The notes under the pieces were generated by a model. The model saw nothing but the letters and a program-made list of their open reading frames with translations. It was not told where the DNA came from and searched no databases. Source: Cladosporium sp. IMV 00045 (lineage: Eukaryota > Ascomycota > Dothideomycetes > Cladosporiales > Cladosporiaceae). From it: 64,000 nucleotides of DNA. Within the stretch, counting starts at the first letter, position 1, and every line of letters starts with the position of its first letter. Shown piece by piece: positions 50,312-61,700 of the stretch. The translations under genes and the position numbers were made by a program. The stretch lies in contig MSJI02000232.1 of NCBI GenBank assembly GCA_001931905.2, forward strand, positions 1 through 64,000, in the 5' to 3' direction.

Positions 50312-50331
50312 NNNNNNNNNNNNNNNNNNNN
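50312..50331. other. Assembly gap (20 N) between contig 2 and contig 3
   Basis: Twenty N bases. The left side is MPH1 (minus strand) and the right side is the middle of a PhoD-family gene (plus strand), so the two sides do not belong together. Confidence 0.99.
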
Positions 50332-53300
50332 CACACGATCAGCCTCGTGGCGCTGCAAACCTGCACGGTGGCAAGCCAAACTTGCAAGATGCGCGTGTCG
50401 GTGGAGGAGCAAGAGCAGAGAGAGATGCCGCTATGCGACACCAAGCACCGGACCCAATCACTCGCGATAGTGTCAAGACAGGACCGAACAATGCAGTGTC
50501 GTATAACATTCCACCTCAAACCGCGGCGGGTCAGCAAGCGCGGGAACAAGTCGGCTTCGACAAAGCAGGCGAGGAGAAGCATCATCATTTCAGAGATATG
50601 TTTCACCGGGACCATGGAGATCGACGAGCCTACACTCCTGGTTCAAAACCGCTTGAAGACTGGCGCAAAGCTGGTATTGCGAAGCTTACCCTGGCCGACC
50701 TTGACTTGGACGACATCCCACCACCGCAGCCTCCTGTTCAAGCGCAAACTGAAGACAGAGACGCGACTTGGTGGGAAAAGAGCAATACCCGAAGGGCCAG
50801 TACGACTGGCACCCGGACAAGCTCCACACAATATGAAGGCCCGTTCGAGGAAGAAGCTCAGAGTTTCCGCCCTGCTCTTTTCTTGAAGTGTGGTCCACTT
50901 CTGAGATATACTGGCATGCGACAAGAGACAAGCACAGGTACGGGTCGGCCGAGAGAGGTCTGGCGTGGTAGCATCATGATCGTGACCGAAGACAATGCCT
51001 CCGAATACCCAACTCCGCCCACTCTACGCATGTTTGCTCAGCCTATGGAACTCACCCACCCTCCAGATGCCGACAATGTGGAGATTCCACCCGAAGAGGA
51101 AGATCCTCTGGCTGGCCAAGTCAAGGTGTCGCGAACTGGACGCCCACTCTATGTTCGTCCCGCTCACGATATTGAACCGAATGTCGACCTCAGCCGTGAA
51201 GAGAACAACTACGGTCTCTTCTCCGCCACACGCCCGCCTCTGTTAGGTCCTCAGTCAGTCTCTGGTTCGGAAGATCGCCCAAGCACCAACCAGCGCATTG
51301 CGTTCCAGGACAAATCTCGCATCAAGCGCCGCGACGGTGAGAAGTTAAACAAGTACCGTGAGGTTAAAGCTCACCGTTTGCACGCTGAGCGCGGCCTTAC
51401 TTTCTGGCGCTTCAACCTGGAAATCGAGCTCGGTCCTCAACAAACGCGCATTGCCTATCGCATCAACCGCGGGCCAGCAATCGGTTTCTGGGTGCCGCCC
51501 CGTGGCGAGACTATGAACATCATGTTCCATTCTTGCAACGGTTTTTCCCTTTCCGTCGAGCCTGACAACTTCTCTGGCCCCGATCCTCTCTGGCGTGATG
51601 TGATGAATCGCCACCAACACCGTCCCTTCCATGTCATGCTCGGAGGCGGAGACCAGATTTACAACGACGCCGCCATGCGCGACACCGAACTCTTCAGGGA
51701 GTGGCTTCAAATTAAGAATCCAGAGCACAAGCACAGCGCGGAGTTCAGTGAAGACATGCAAGACGAACTGGAAGAATTCTACCTCGACCGCTACGCCATG
51801 TGGTTCTCGCAAGGTCTGTTCGGCATGGCTAACAGCCAGATCCCCATGGTGAACATCTGGGACGACCACGATATCATCGATGGCTATGGCTCCTACCCGC
51901 ATCACTTCATGAGCAACCGCGTCTTCACCGGTTTGGGTGCTGTGGCTTTCAAGTATTACATGTTGTTCCAGCATCAGTCTCTTGTCGCGGAGACGGAGCA
52001 GGAAGAGCCCAGTTGGCTACTCGGCGCCAGCCCCGGACCCTACATCAACGAACGGAGCAGGAGCGTGTTCATGCACCTCGGTCGCAAGGTGGCTTTCTTG
52101 GGCTTGGACTGCCGGACGGAGAGGATGCGTGACGAGGTTTTGAGCCAGGAGAGTTACGATGTGATCTTCGATCGTTGTCGAGACGAAATCAAGCAGGGCG
52201 AGACTAAACACCTTATGGTCATGCTTGGCGTCCCTATCGCCTACCCTCGCCTCAACTTTCTGGAGAACCTCCTGACGAGCCGAGTCATGGATCCTGTCAA
52301 GGCCATCGGTCGCACTGGTGCTCTCGGCGGCTTTGTGAACAAGTTTGACGGTGGCGTCGAGATTCTGGATGATCTCGACGACCACTGGACGGCGAAGCAC
52401 CACAAGGCCGAGCGCAACTGGTTCATCCAGGAGCTCCAAGAGCTTGCTGCGGAGAAGAGTGTGCGTGTCACCATCTTGGGTGGCGATGTGCACTTGGGTG
52501 CTGTCGGACAGTTTTACAGTAACAAGAAACTCGGCATCCCGAAGGACCAGGATCACAGGTACATGCCCAATGTGGTGAGCTCGGCCATCGTGAACACGCC
52601 GCCTCCCGTCATGATGGCAGATGTCCTCAACAAGCGCAACAAAATCCACCATCTAGACCCCGACACTGATGAGGACATGATTCCGATGTTCGAGCGTGAC
52701 GTCGATGGTTCTAAGAGAAACAACACCCGTCTCCTGCCGCGTCGCAATTTCTGCGTCATCAGAGAATACCGACCCGGCCACACGCCTCCAGCAAGCCCGA
52801 CTCCACGAGCCTCTATGGATCAGGAGTTCGGTGAAAGATTCGAGTTCGGCCGAGGAAGAAACGCCCAGTACCCGCCTAGCAGCATGAAGCGCACCATGTC
52901 CCTCAGCGGTGCACCTGGAAGGCTGGTCCGTCGTTTGTCGGGTTCACGCAGCAAGAATCCGCCTTTGTCGTTGGGCCAGAACCAAGGCGGTATGCGTCGC
53001 TCGAGCTCCCAAGGTTCCGTCGGCGGTCCAGGCGGTCCCCTGCAAAGAAGCAGTAGCATGGGCGCCGCCCAAGACCCCAACGACCCGTCCTTCGACCCTC
53101 GCAGTCAATTCCGCCGTCGCCCTACGAATCTCAGCGTCAAAGAGGCCAGGAAGGCTGCCGCCAAGGGTGGCCTGGAGGGAACTCTTGAAGGTGTCGATCC
53201 GTCTGCCATCGACCTTGAAGGCGGCCTCGATGTCAGCTTGTGCATGGAAATAGATCAGAACGACCCAGCTGGCAGAACAGAGAAGTACCGTCTACTTGTC

Positions 53301-54284
53301 CCTGCTCTCTGGTACCAAGGCCCGGGAGATCCCAACACCGCTCCCTTCCGCAAGCCAAGCATCATGGAACGCATCCGCGGCCGACGTTCAGAAAGCCAAA
53401 ACCGCGGCGCCATCATGCAAGACAGCCGCGATCGCTCATGGTCTCGCTCCCCAGACCGCGGAAGCCTGTCACCCAGCCGCGGTCCTTCCACAGACACGCG
53501 AGGTGCGTCGATGGACACTTCACACACCCCCCCTCAACACCAGCAAGGCGAACTCGCCGACCTCCAAGCCACAGCTACCGCTGCGGGCGGTCCCATGGGC
53601 AGGCGCCACTCGCAGCAAACCCGCCCCTCAACCGACATGCAAGACCCGCGCTCCCACGCCCCAAACCTCTACCGACAAGGCTACGACGGCGCACCGCCTC
53701 CCATCGGTGACAACAGCCTCGCCCGCGGCGGTGGGGGGCCAAACAAACTGCAACGCAACAACTCCATGCCCGGCACTTCCACCAACAACACAAACGGCCC
53801 CCGCCGCCCCAGTTTCACCAGCGGCCGCTTGGGCAGCTTATTCGGCCGCAACAAGCAGCGCAAAGAGAAGGAAAACGAAAACTACCGCGACGAGTACTTC
53901 AACCACAACACGCCCCCGCCCTCCTCCGACCAAAACCAACACCCCGCAGCGCCCAAACCGGACCCTTCGCGCCCTTACTTCTTCGACGACGACGAGGAAG
54001 CACATTCGAATTCCATCCCGTACTCGGACGAAGTCGGCAGCCAGCACCGCAGACCCGTGAGCACGCACAAGGCAGGCATGCCGGTGCGTCGGCCCAGCAA
54101 GGCGGAGAAGTTTTTGGGTTTGGAGCCTGGTGAGGAGGATCGGAGGGCGGCGAGTCTGAGGGGTGGGGGCAGTATGTATAATGAGGGGACTTGGAATGGA
54201 CTGGGGTATGATGAGGAGGATTATGAGTTTGACGATAACGTGCCGAAGAGGAAGGGGTGGAAGGGGATTTTGGGGAGGGGTTGA
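50332..54284 (+). CDS. PhoD-family phosphatase-domain protein, C-terminal part (homeolog A, continues from 13698)
   Basis: The frame is open from the first base after the gap: two bases, then HDQPRGAANLHGGKPNLQ, 1316 residues to the stop. Joined to 12411-13664 it makes 1734 residues, against 1736 in homeolog B. It carries the whole phosphoesterase domain unchanged: GGGDQIYND, WDDHDIIDGYGSYP, LDCRTERM and GGDVHLGAVG. Differences from B are mostly silent, with small indels in the C-terminal low-complexity region (for example GTSTNNTNG versus AAGTTNSS before RRPSFTSGRL, and loss of REs before SQHRRP). An upstream ATG-based frame reaching across the N gap to 50133 is an artefact. Confidence 0.9.
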
Positions 54285-54500
54285 TGAGTTGATGTTTTTT
54301 TTTCTTTTTTGGTTATAAGAGGGTTTGGGAGGTTTGGATGCGGGTTATGTTGATATGTGTAAATGAGAATGAAGAGGGTGGGTTTCTGGAGGGTATGTGT
54401 ATGTAACGTTTGTGCTTTTTATATATTTTGGATGAATTCGGTTATGATATATCGTGCATATACGTTTCTCTATACTCCTCTCATCTAGATATATCAACCC

Positions 54501-55850
54501 CTACAACTCATCCCTCTTCGCCCTCCTCCCCTTCCCCTCCTCAGCCTCTCCCGCCTCTGCTTCAAAAACCTTCTTCTTCGGATTCACCTTCTCATCCTCC
54601 CCCCTCTCCCTCAGAACCGTTCCATCCCCCCTCCTCACCTCCTCCTGTCCCTTTTCCGCCATCTTCCCGATCCCCTCACTGACCTCACCCCTCAATTCCC
54701 CATCCTTACCCACCTTCGCCCCCGCTCCTCCAGCGCCAGAACGCACGCCTCCAGAACGTGAGATATCGTCCGCCATGCCTTCGAAGCCGTGCGGTCGGCC
54801 TGCTGCGCTTGGTTGGACGATCAAAGGAGGGCGAGAGCTGCTCGCTGATGCCGCAGACTGTGCGTTGGAAACGGTGTAGGTTTCGGTTGTGATCACGCCA
54901 ATAGCGCTGAGGAAGAAAACCGGCTTAAGCACCGTCCAATTCAGCACGAAACTAAAAACCTGCCACAAAAACAACGGCAGCCTAAAGAACGGCCCGTAAA
55001 GCACGCGTCTGAAGATCAACCACCCAAGCGTCGCGAGCAGCACGTAAAACGCCGTCTCCAAATACCACGTGTCGCTCTTCTGGCTGCGCAGCAGCGTCCC
55101 CAGCAATTCGCGGGATTTGTTCAGCACAGTGTCGAGGTCGGAGTATTTCTCCCCCAGCTCTTTGAGCGCCGCGCTGCTTTCGTCGAACGTCTCTTGCGCG
55201 AAGCGGGAGCGCGATAGTTCGGTTGAGAGGAGATCGGTGGTGCGGCGGAGGGCGCTGGTGACGTCGCTGGATTGCGCGACGAGGAGTTCGTCTTTCGTGA
55301 GGTGTTTTTGTTGCTGGCGCTTTTGGAGTGTTGAGCGGCCGGAGAAGAGGTCGGCGGTGCTGGCCGTGGACGTCGGGGTGGATGGGTCGGAGGCCCTTTG
55401 CAGGCTGGCGAAGAGGAGCTCGCGCTCTTTCGTTTTCGACTCGTCCGCGGCGCGTTTGGCGGCTATTTGGGCACGGCGGAAGGCGCTGCGGGCGTTGTTG
55501 ACGTCTTCTGAAAGGCGCGCGGCGGAGGCGAGGATGCGGTCGTGTTCTTGGTTTTTGCTGCTGCTGAGGCGGACGCTGTTGCTTCGCAGGCGGCCAGTGG
55601 GGGCTGCTTTTGTGGTGGGCGTGGAGTCTTCGATGTCGCCTCGAAGGAGCTCGAGGTCTTCTTCGAGTTGTTTGAGGCTTTCGTGGATGTCTTGCGCGAG
55701 CTCGATGCGCACGCTGTCTTCTTCGTTGTCGAGCGATTCGGCCCCGGGGGGGAAGGTGAGTTTGGATAGGCGGGTGATGAGGTTGTTGGTTTGTTTCAGG
55801 GAGTCGGCGAGGTCGGCCAGGGAGGCGGAGAGGTGCGCTGTCGAGGTCAT
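54501..55850 (-). CDS. SEC20: Sec20/BNIP1-type ER t-SNARE (homeolog A)
   Basis: 449 residues from MTSTAHLSASLADLAD. Same layout as the B copy: helical N-terminus, SNARE helix about 188-258, membrane segment, second hydrophobic stretch and terminal KRDEL. It lacks one Phe in the second hydrophobic stretch (VFFLSAIG versus VFFFLSAIG) and one residue near the end (AEEGKG versus AEEAQKG). Conservation of the terminal RDEL in both copies supports a lumenal C-terminus. It converges on the PhoD gene with a 216-bp spacer (54285-54500) that contains a T-run and no gene. Confidence 0.87.
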   Translation of the reverse strand: MTSTAHLSASLADLADSLKQTNNLITRLSKLTFPPGAESLDNEEDSVRIELAQDIHESLKQLEEDLELLRGDIEDSTPTTKAAPTGRLRSNSVRLSSSKNQEHDRILASAARLSEDVNNARSAFRRAQIAAKRAADESKTKERELLFASLQRASDPSTPTSTASTADLFSGRSTLQKRQQQKHLTKDELLVAQSSDVTSALRRTTDLLSTELSRSRFAQETFDESSAALKELGEKYSDLDTVLNKSRELLGTLLRSQKSDTWYLETAFYVLLATLGWLIFRRVLYGPFFRLPLFLWQVFSFVLNWTVLKPVFFLSAIGVITTETYTVSNAQSAASASSSRPPLIVQPSAAGRPHGFEGMADDISRSGGVRSGAGGAGAKVGKDGELRGEVSEGIGKMAEKGQEEVRRGDGTVLRERGEDEKVNPKKKVFEAEAGEAEEGKGRRAKRDEL

Positions 55851-56484
55851 TGCATTTCTTTGTTTGGGTGTGTGGTTGCTGGCAAGGTGTCATATAAAGT
55901 CTGGAAGCGATGTCATAGTTGTGGATGGGGATCTTGAATCTCGCGGGGAAACAGCTGGGTGGTGAGGTGGCTTCGGCGGGCTTTGGAGTCGTTAATAAGG
56001 TAATAAGTGGACAACGATTCTTTGTTTGAAATGCAGCAAAGTGTCGATGTGATCCAACAATATTGGTTTTGAAATTGACTGTCTATAGTCTATGTGTGCC
56101 TCCTCCCTTTCAGACGCCTATACAATTGATCACCGCTTCGTTTAGCTTTCGCATTATTCATTCATGGCTTCTTGCAGCAACCGAGTAGATCGTTCAGTAG
56201 GCCACTTCTCCCCTGTTTGCTCTGCCTTTTGGGCATTATGTTGGCAGCCTCCAAATAATTCCACCTTAACAGGAATCGGTAAGTCTTTGGTTCAAATCTG
56301 CCATCTGCGCGGCCTTTCACGTCCTCGCGCAAGACATAGCATGCTTCGAAGGTGGCAAGTGGTGTCCTCTGGCGGCCCACTTCTCTCCCATTGCATAGGA
56401 CTGATGCAGCATCTCTTTGCTATGCCGCTCGCCCCGTCTGAATTGACATCTCGTGGGCATGTCTCTGTTGTTCCACCTCAACGC
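55851..56484. other. Intergenic region SEC20 start / PTC7 stop (A)
   Basis: 634 bp aligned with 38389-38986, with several short indels. No gene: a frame at 56164-57015 on the plus strand runs antisense into PTC7 and is a shadow. Confidence 0.5.
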
Positions 56485-57750
56485 TCAAGTCTTTTCTCGC
56501 TCCCGCTTGCCCACAAACCCAACAACAACGCTAATGTCGTCGAGTTTCCCTCCCTCGATCGCCAGACCTTCGTCCACCGCCTTTTCCATGAAAGGGCTCT
56601 CGGCGAACGGGTCTTCAGCAATCTGTCTCGCGGCAAGCACGAGCTCTTGCGCCAGAAACTTCATACCATCCGTAGACACGCCTTGAGGGAGGTTGTTTTC
56701 ACTTGCATGCGTATCCAGCCATTTGCGGAAAGACCCCAGGACGTTGGCGGAGATCTCGTGCTCCCAAAGGTTGTCAGTGACACCATCAGACATTGCAAGG
56801 ACGAGGTCGCCTTCTTGCACAGAGACGGTATCCAAGACTGCGTTCTCTTCTGGTGTGTCTGGCGAATTCGTCCCGAGTTGGCGCGGGCAGTCGAAGTAGT
56901 GCCATTGCTCTTTTGTAGAGAACACCACTTTGCCTCCGGCTTCTTCTTGCTCGTCAGCCGACCCGTGTCTGTTGCCTTTCACTGCGCCGTGGCTTTCATC
57001 CGGTCTGAGGACTAGCACCTTGCAATCTCCAAGCTGCGTTACATACAGCACCGGCGACTCGCCCTCCCAATGCAGTAATGCCGAGCACGCTGTTGTGGTT
57101 CCCAGCCATTCCGTCGGCGGACTCAGCGCCTCCTTCGTAGCCTCATAAGCCTCGGTCAGATAGCGCACAGGATCCGGCTTCCCATGTCCCTCCGCCTGCT
57201 CGCCATCCACGCTCACTGCCGTGCTCGCAGCACCATATCCATCTTTCTCCGCCGCCGTGGCCCAAAAGTGAATGATCAGCCGACTCCACAGCGGCGCGTG
57301 CCCTCTTTCTTTCTGCGCCCACGCTCCAACGCCGTCGTTCGCCGCGAGGAAGTTCTCCGTGACGAGCATCGCGTCGTCTCCGTTCGTGACACCTAGGATC
57401 ATCTCGCCGTTGACTTTCGGTCGGCGGTCGCGGCTGCGGTTGTGCGTGGAGAGCGGATCTGAGAAAGAGCCTGAAGGGGGAGAGAAGAAAGGCGGTGGGA
57501 ATGGTCGAGAGGGCCGTTTGGCCCAGCCTGCGTAGCCGGTCAGGAAGTAGAAGGGCGACTTGCTGATCGGTTTGTGGTCCTCGTCTGGCACTGGTGTGGT
57601 AATGCCGACTTGCGGGGAGCGGTTAGGAGAGCGTTTCTGCTCTTGTCGGGAACTGACTGTGTGGAAGGCATGTTGCTGGAGTCTTGTGGGTCGGACTATT
57701 CGTATCGTCGCATATTGTTGTTGGCATGTTAGCCGCCTAGATAGTAGCAT
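56485..57750 (-). CDS. PTC7: Mitochondrial PP2C-type protein phosphatase, Ptc7-like (homeolog A)
   Basis: 421 residues, the same length as the B copy, with the same Arg-rich mitochondrial presequence (MLLSRRLTCQQQYATIRIVR) and the same metal-binding motifs (NGDDAM, AANDGVGAW, QLGDCK, SDGVTDNLW, GGKLDDISVVV). Most replacements fall in the presequence and near the C-terminus (KWLDTHASENNLPQGV versus KWLDMHADENNPPQGM). The active site is unchanged. It is divergent from the GH16-PAN gene to the right. Confidence 0.9.
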   Translation of the reverse strand: MLLSRRLTCQQQYATIRIVRPTRLQQHAFHTVSSRQEQKRSPNRSPQVGITTPVPDEDHKPISKSPFYFLTGYAGWAKRPSRPFPPPFFSPPSGSFSDPLSTHNRSRDRRPKVNGEMILGVTNGDDAMLVTENFLAANDGVGAWAQKERGHAPLWSRLIIHFWATAAEKDGYGAASTAVSVDGEQAEGHGKPDPVRYLTEAYEATKEALSPPTEWLGTTTACSALLHWEGESPVLYVTQLGDCKVLVLRPDESHGAVKGNRHGSADEQEEAGGKVVFSTKEQWHYFDCPRQLGTNSPDTPEENAVLDTVSVQEGDLVLAMSDGVTDNLWEHEISANVLGSFRKWLDTHASENNLPQGVSTDGMKFLAQELVLAARQIAEDPFAESPFMEKAVDEGLAIEGGKLDDISVVVGFVGKREREKT

Positions 57751-58794
57751 ACTGGCAGCTGTCCGCCGGCTACGAGCTGTGGGAGCTCTGCAGCTATGTC
57801 GGCCTTCTGCGGCTGCATGCCCGAAGTGAAGAGGGAAAGAATGTGTATGCAGTAGTCGAAACTAGCGCAAAGGGTTTCTTATTGTTTGTTGTCGCATCGC
57901 GGTATTACCGGTTAGCTGCGATGTTGATAATCTGGTGACGTCCAACGACTCCGCTTCTCGGAGCTGATGCCCAGCGACTTGCCGAAGTGCCGTCTGCATC
58001 CTCATGCGCATGCCCAACTTACTCCTGTCACTCTACATCAATATCAAAACCCGATCTCTGACTTGATACGCGTTACCTACCAGGAGCCTCAACGTGGCAA
58101 TGGAACTCGGGATCGTTGCCTCGAACGAGCGAGCTTTCCTAATGTGCCTTGGTCGGCATCCTCCGCCCCTAAATGCCAATTGAGATAGGAGGCGAAGATA
58201 CTATCAGAAATATGGTATGGCCTCGTCTCCAATTCCCCTTGTGTGATGGGCATAGAGTCATGGTAGAGCAATATCATCGCTACTCGCTATTTAATCGCCT
58301 ACGGCAAGGAACAGTTTGAAAGGACAGAAGGAGGACCAAATCCTCTTCTGTCCCACTGATGCCAACAATCTTCGAGTAGGACACAGTAAACAAGACATGT
58401 CTAAGAAACATACACTCTCGCTGTCAGTTTCAGCAAAACAGCAAAGCGATTTACGTTGATGAAAAAGCTGATAAGACAATTGATTCTCTCTGTAGCTGTC
58501 GCTTCTGGCAGGTTATGCCAATGCCTCCAATAGCATCCCAAGGGCTGGTCTGATCGAAGGTGGCATTCCTCGATTCTAGGCTATGATCCTTGCTTGGTGT
58601 TAGCCATGTTAGCCATCTCACCTGGAATGCTTGTGGCGAATTAACTATCTCTCCCACGGAATGCTGGCGGCTGGACAACAACGCGTCGAGTACGCAATGC
58701 CTATCTCGCGAGCCTTGTTCCTTTGAAGAAAATCGTCAAATCGTTCTCTAATCGTTTAGCCATCATCAGCAATTATTCCTCGTTTGGCATTACG
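57751..58794. promoter_or_regulatory. Divergent promoter region PTC7 / GH16-PAN gene (A)
   Basis: 1.04 kb, colinear with 40253-41353 but with a diverged centre. The 220 bp next to the GH16 start is well conserved. No gene and no nameable site. Confidence 0.45.
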
Positions 58795-61700
58795 ATGCGG
58801 CCCCCGTCGCTCCTTTCGAGGTCGAGCATCGCTGGCTTCTTTTCTCTACTCCAGATCGCCAAATCGCAGAGTGCTCCTGGAGGGGAATTCTTCAATGGCA
58901 ATGGAGCTTCTGGTGCTGGCGTGTACACGATGGTTGATGACTACCAACCTTCCTTCTTTTTCGACAAGTTCGAGTTCTTCACTGGAGGAGATCCGACCAA
59001 TGGACATGTCAAATATGTCGACAGGGAGACGGCCGAGCGCAACAGCTATGCTCAGACTGGAGAAGGTGCTGTCAGAATGAATGCAGACTCTAGCCAGCTG
59101 TTTCCTCGCGGTGGACAAGGTCGACCTGCTCTTCGTCTTGTCAGCAGTAACGCCTACACCCACGGCTTGTTCGTTTTCGATGTTGCGCACATGCCAACTG
59201 GCTGTGGTACATGGCCAGCATATTGGCTTCTTGGGAACGGACCTGAGCCATGGCCAAAGTACGGAGAGATTGGTAAGCGAAGCCTACATCATGCAATCAG
59301 AATGTTATCTAATTGAGCGGGTACAGACATCATAGAAGGTGTACACACCAGCGTTGACAATGCCATCTCCTTGCATACGAGCCCTGGATGTGTAATTGGA
59401 GGCAGTGACCAGACTGCTACGCTGCAGACCTCGCAATGCGATGTCCGGTTCAACCAGAACTCTGGCTGTGGATCCAAGCTGTTCAACAGGACGATACCCA
59501 ACAACTACGGAAAACCTCTCAATGACAATGGCGGTGGTGTTTATGTTACAGAATGGACATCGAACTACATCAAGCATTGGTTTTTCCCACGCGGCTCTAT
59601 CCCATCGAGTATCAGGGATGGCGGTGCGCCGTCCATTTCGCAATTGGGCCAGCCAACAGTCAATCAGCAAGGCCCAGACTGCACTATCGACAATCACTTC
59701 GAAAACATGAGCATCATCATAAACACTGACTTTTGCGGTGATTATGCTGGCAACGTCTATGCCCAATGGCCCGAATGTCCACAGAACCCCAATATCCGGC
59801 CCTGGGATGCTTGCGTTGATTTCGTGGGCAACAACCCCGAAGCGTTCACTCAAGCATACTGGGAGATCAACCGCATTAGAGTCTTCCAGATGCCGGTTGA
59901 TGCTGAGCCGAGTTCTTCGTACTCTACGAGTCTGGCCTCTACCACGCCTATGTCTGCCACCAACACCATTGACGCAGGTATGGGCAGATCGAGTACTACG
60001 CAAGAGTCTTCTTCGTACACAGGTGCGCTGTCTTCAACAAAGACGGTTTCCTCACGCACTGGGGTTCCGACTCCTCTCATCTGCCCACGTTACAACAACA
60101 CCGTTTGGGAAACCTACAATGGCAATGCGTACACCATTGGTTGCGGCTCTGATTTCACAGGCAGTGCTGATGGAATGCCAGAAGGCGGCGTTGTTGGTGC
60201 CAGCAGCTTTGAAAACTGCATGGAAATCTGCGACGGCCTTGAATTGTGCATGGGTGTCAGTTTCAATGGGGAAAATGGCGCGGGTATTTGCTACTTGCAT
60301 TCTGAGCCAGGCCAAAAGTTCGTCTGGAAAGGGGATGTCAATGGTGCGATGAGGGGATCTTTCCCATCTGCTTCGGTTTCTATGCCTCCAGAAGTGTCTG
60401 AGACCTCCAGCGTCGAGGATGAGACGGCAACTTCGATGTCTGACGATGATACTGGCCCAACACCTGCCACAACAACCCCATCCGGTCCAGCCTCAACTTC
60501 GTCATGCCCCAGCATCGATAAGCAGTTAGTGACAGCTCCTGACGGCAGGGAATACCGAGCGTACTGTTCCTCAGATGGGCAAGGTGACGGGGCTTATGAC
60601 GTGTTAGAGTTCCGGGATGGCAGCTATGATGGATGCTTTGGGTACTGCAATGCAACAGCCCTATGCACGGCTTTCACGTTCGTCGTAGGTGATATCGGTG
60701 GGGGATCTTGCTTCTTCAAGAGAGGAGCACAAAGCTACAAGCCAGCTGGCGACAACCTCATCACGTTCATCTTGGTTACTGGAGAAGAACCACCGCCAAG
60801 CCCAACAACCCCGGGAACAATCGCCACTGGAAGCTCAGGAGAATCTTCGTCTATCGATGATGGACAATCCCCAACACCTAGTCCCTCATCCTCTGCCTGT
60901 CAGGATGGGGCTGTGGAAAATGGTGTGAATGGTAGGAAATATACCATTTATTGCGCCCAAGACACTACTGGCGGCTCAGAGACCAACACAGTTTTCCCGG
61001 ACGGGGACTACCATCAGTGCCTTGATAAATGCGATTCGTTAAGTACGTGCACTGCCTGGTCCTGGGTTCCTTATACGGGAGTCGGAGACAAGGGCGGTGT
61101 CTGCTACACTAAAGTAGGTCAACAGAGTAGCGCTCCATCCACCAATGATCAAGCCGTCGCTGGTGTGTTGCAACCCAACAACTCGCCCTCACTCTCGACA
61201 TCCAGGTCAAGCCCTACGCCGATCGAACAACCCACAACGGGAATTGATGGCCCTGTTACTGTCATTACTGCCGTTTCGACCTCCCAATCAGTGGCTACAG
61301 CAACTCCATGCCCTTATGCAAACGGCACAGAATTTGTCTCCTCATCCGGCAAAGTTTACGAGGTCCTTTGTGGCGTGGATGAACCCACGGACGGCGCGGG
61401 TACTGCAGTCGTTGACGGCGACTATGCGATGTGCGTAGAAGAGTGTGAGAAGTTCAACGGATGTGTCACCGTCACGTATAGCTCCTTTTTTGGGGGCGGT
61501 CAGGGATTCTGCGTTTTTAGGAGGACTGTCGGTCCTGTGTCGCCTACCGATGCAAACGACGTCCATCTGATCCTCATTCCTGGCAAGACTGTTAGACCAA
61601 CGACCACGACCACGACTACACCTTCACCTTCATCATCGCCATCAGGCGCGTCGTACTCATCTGCGCCAATGGCAATCAGCACAGGGATTTTCCAAAGTGG

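Noticed and set aside
50133..50331. Reading frames that run through the N gaps (for example PhoD from 50133, MPH1 to 50615, PhoD to 13751)
   Set aside because: The N stretches join unrelated contigs, so any protein across them is an artefact.
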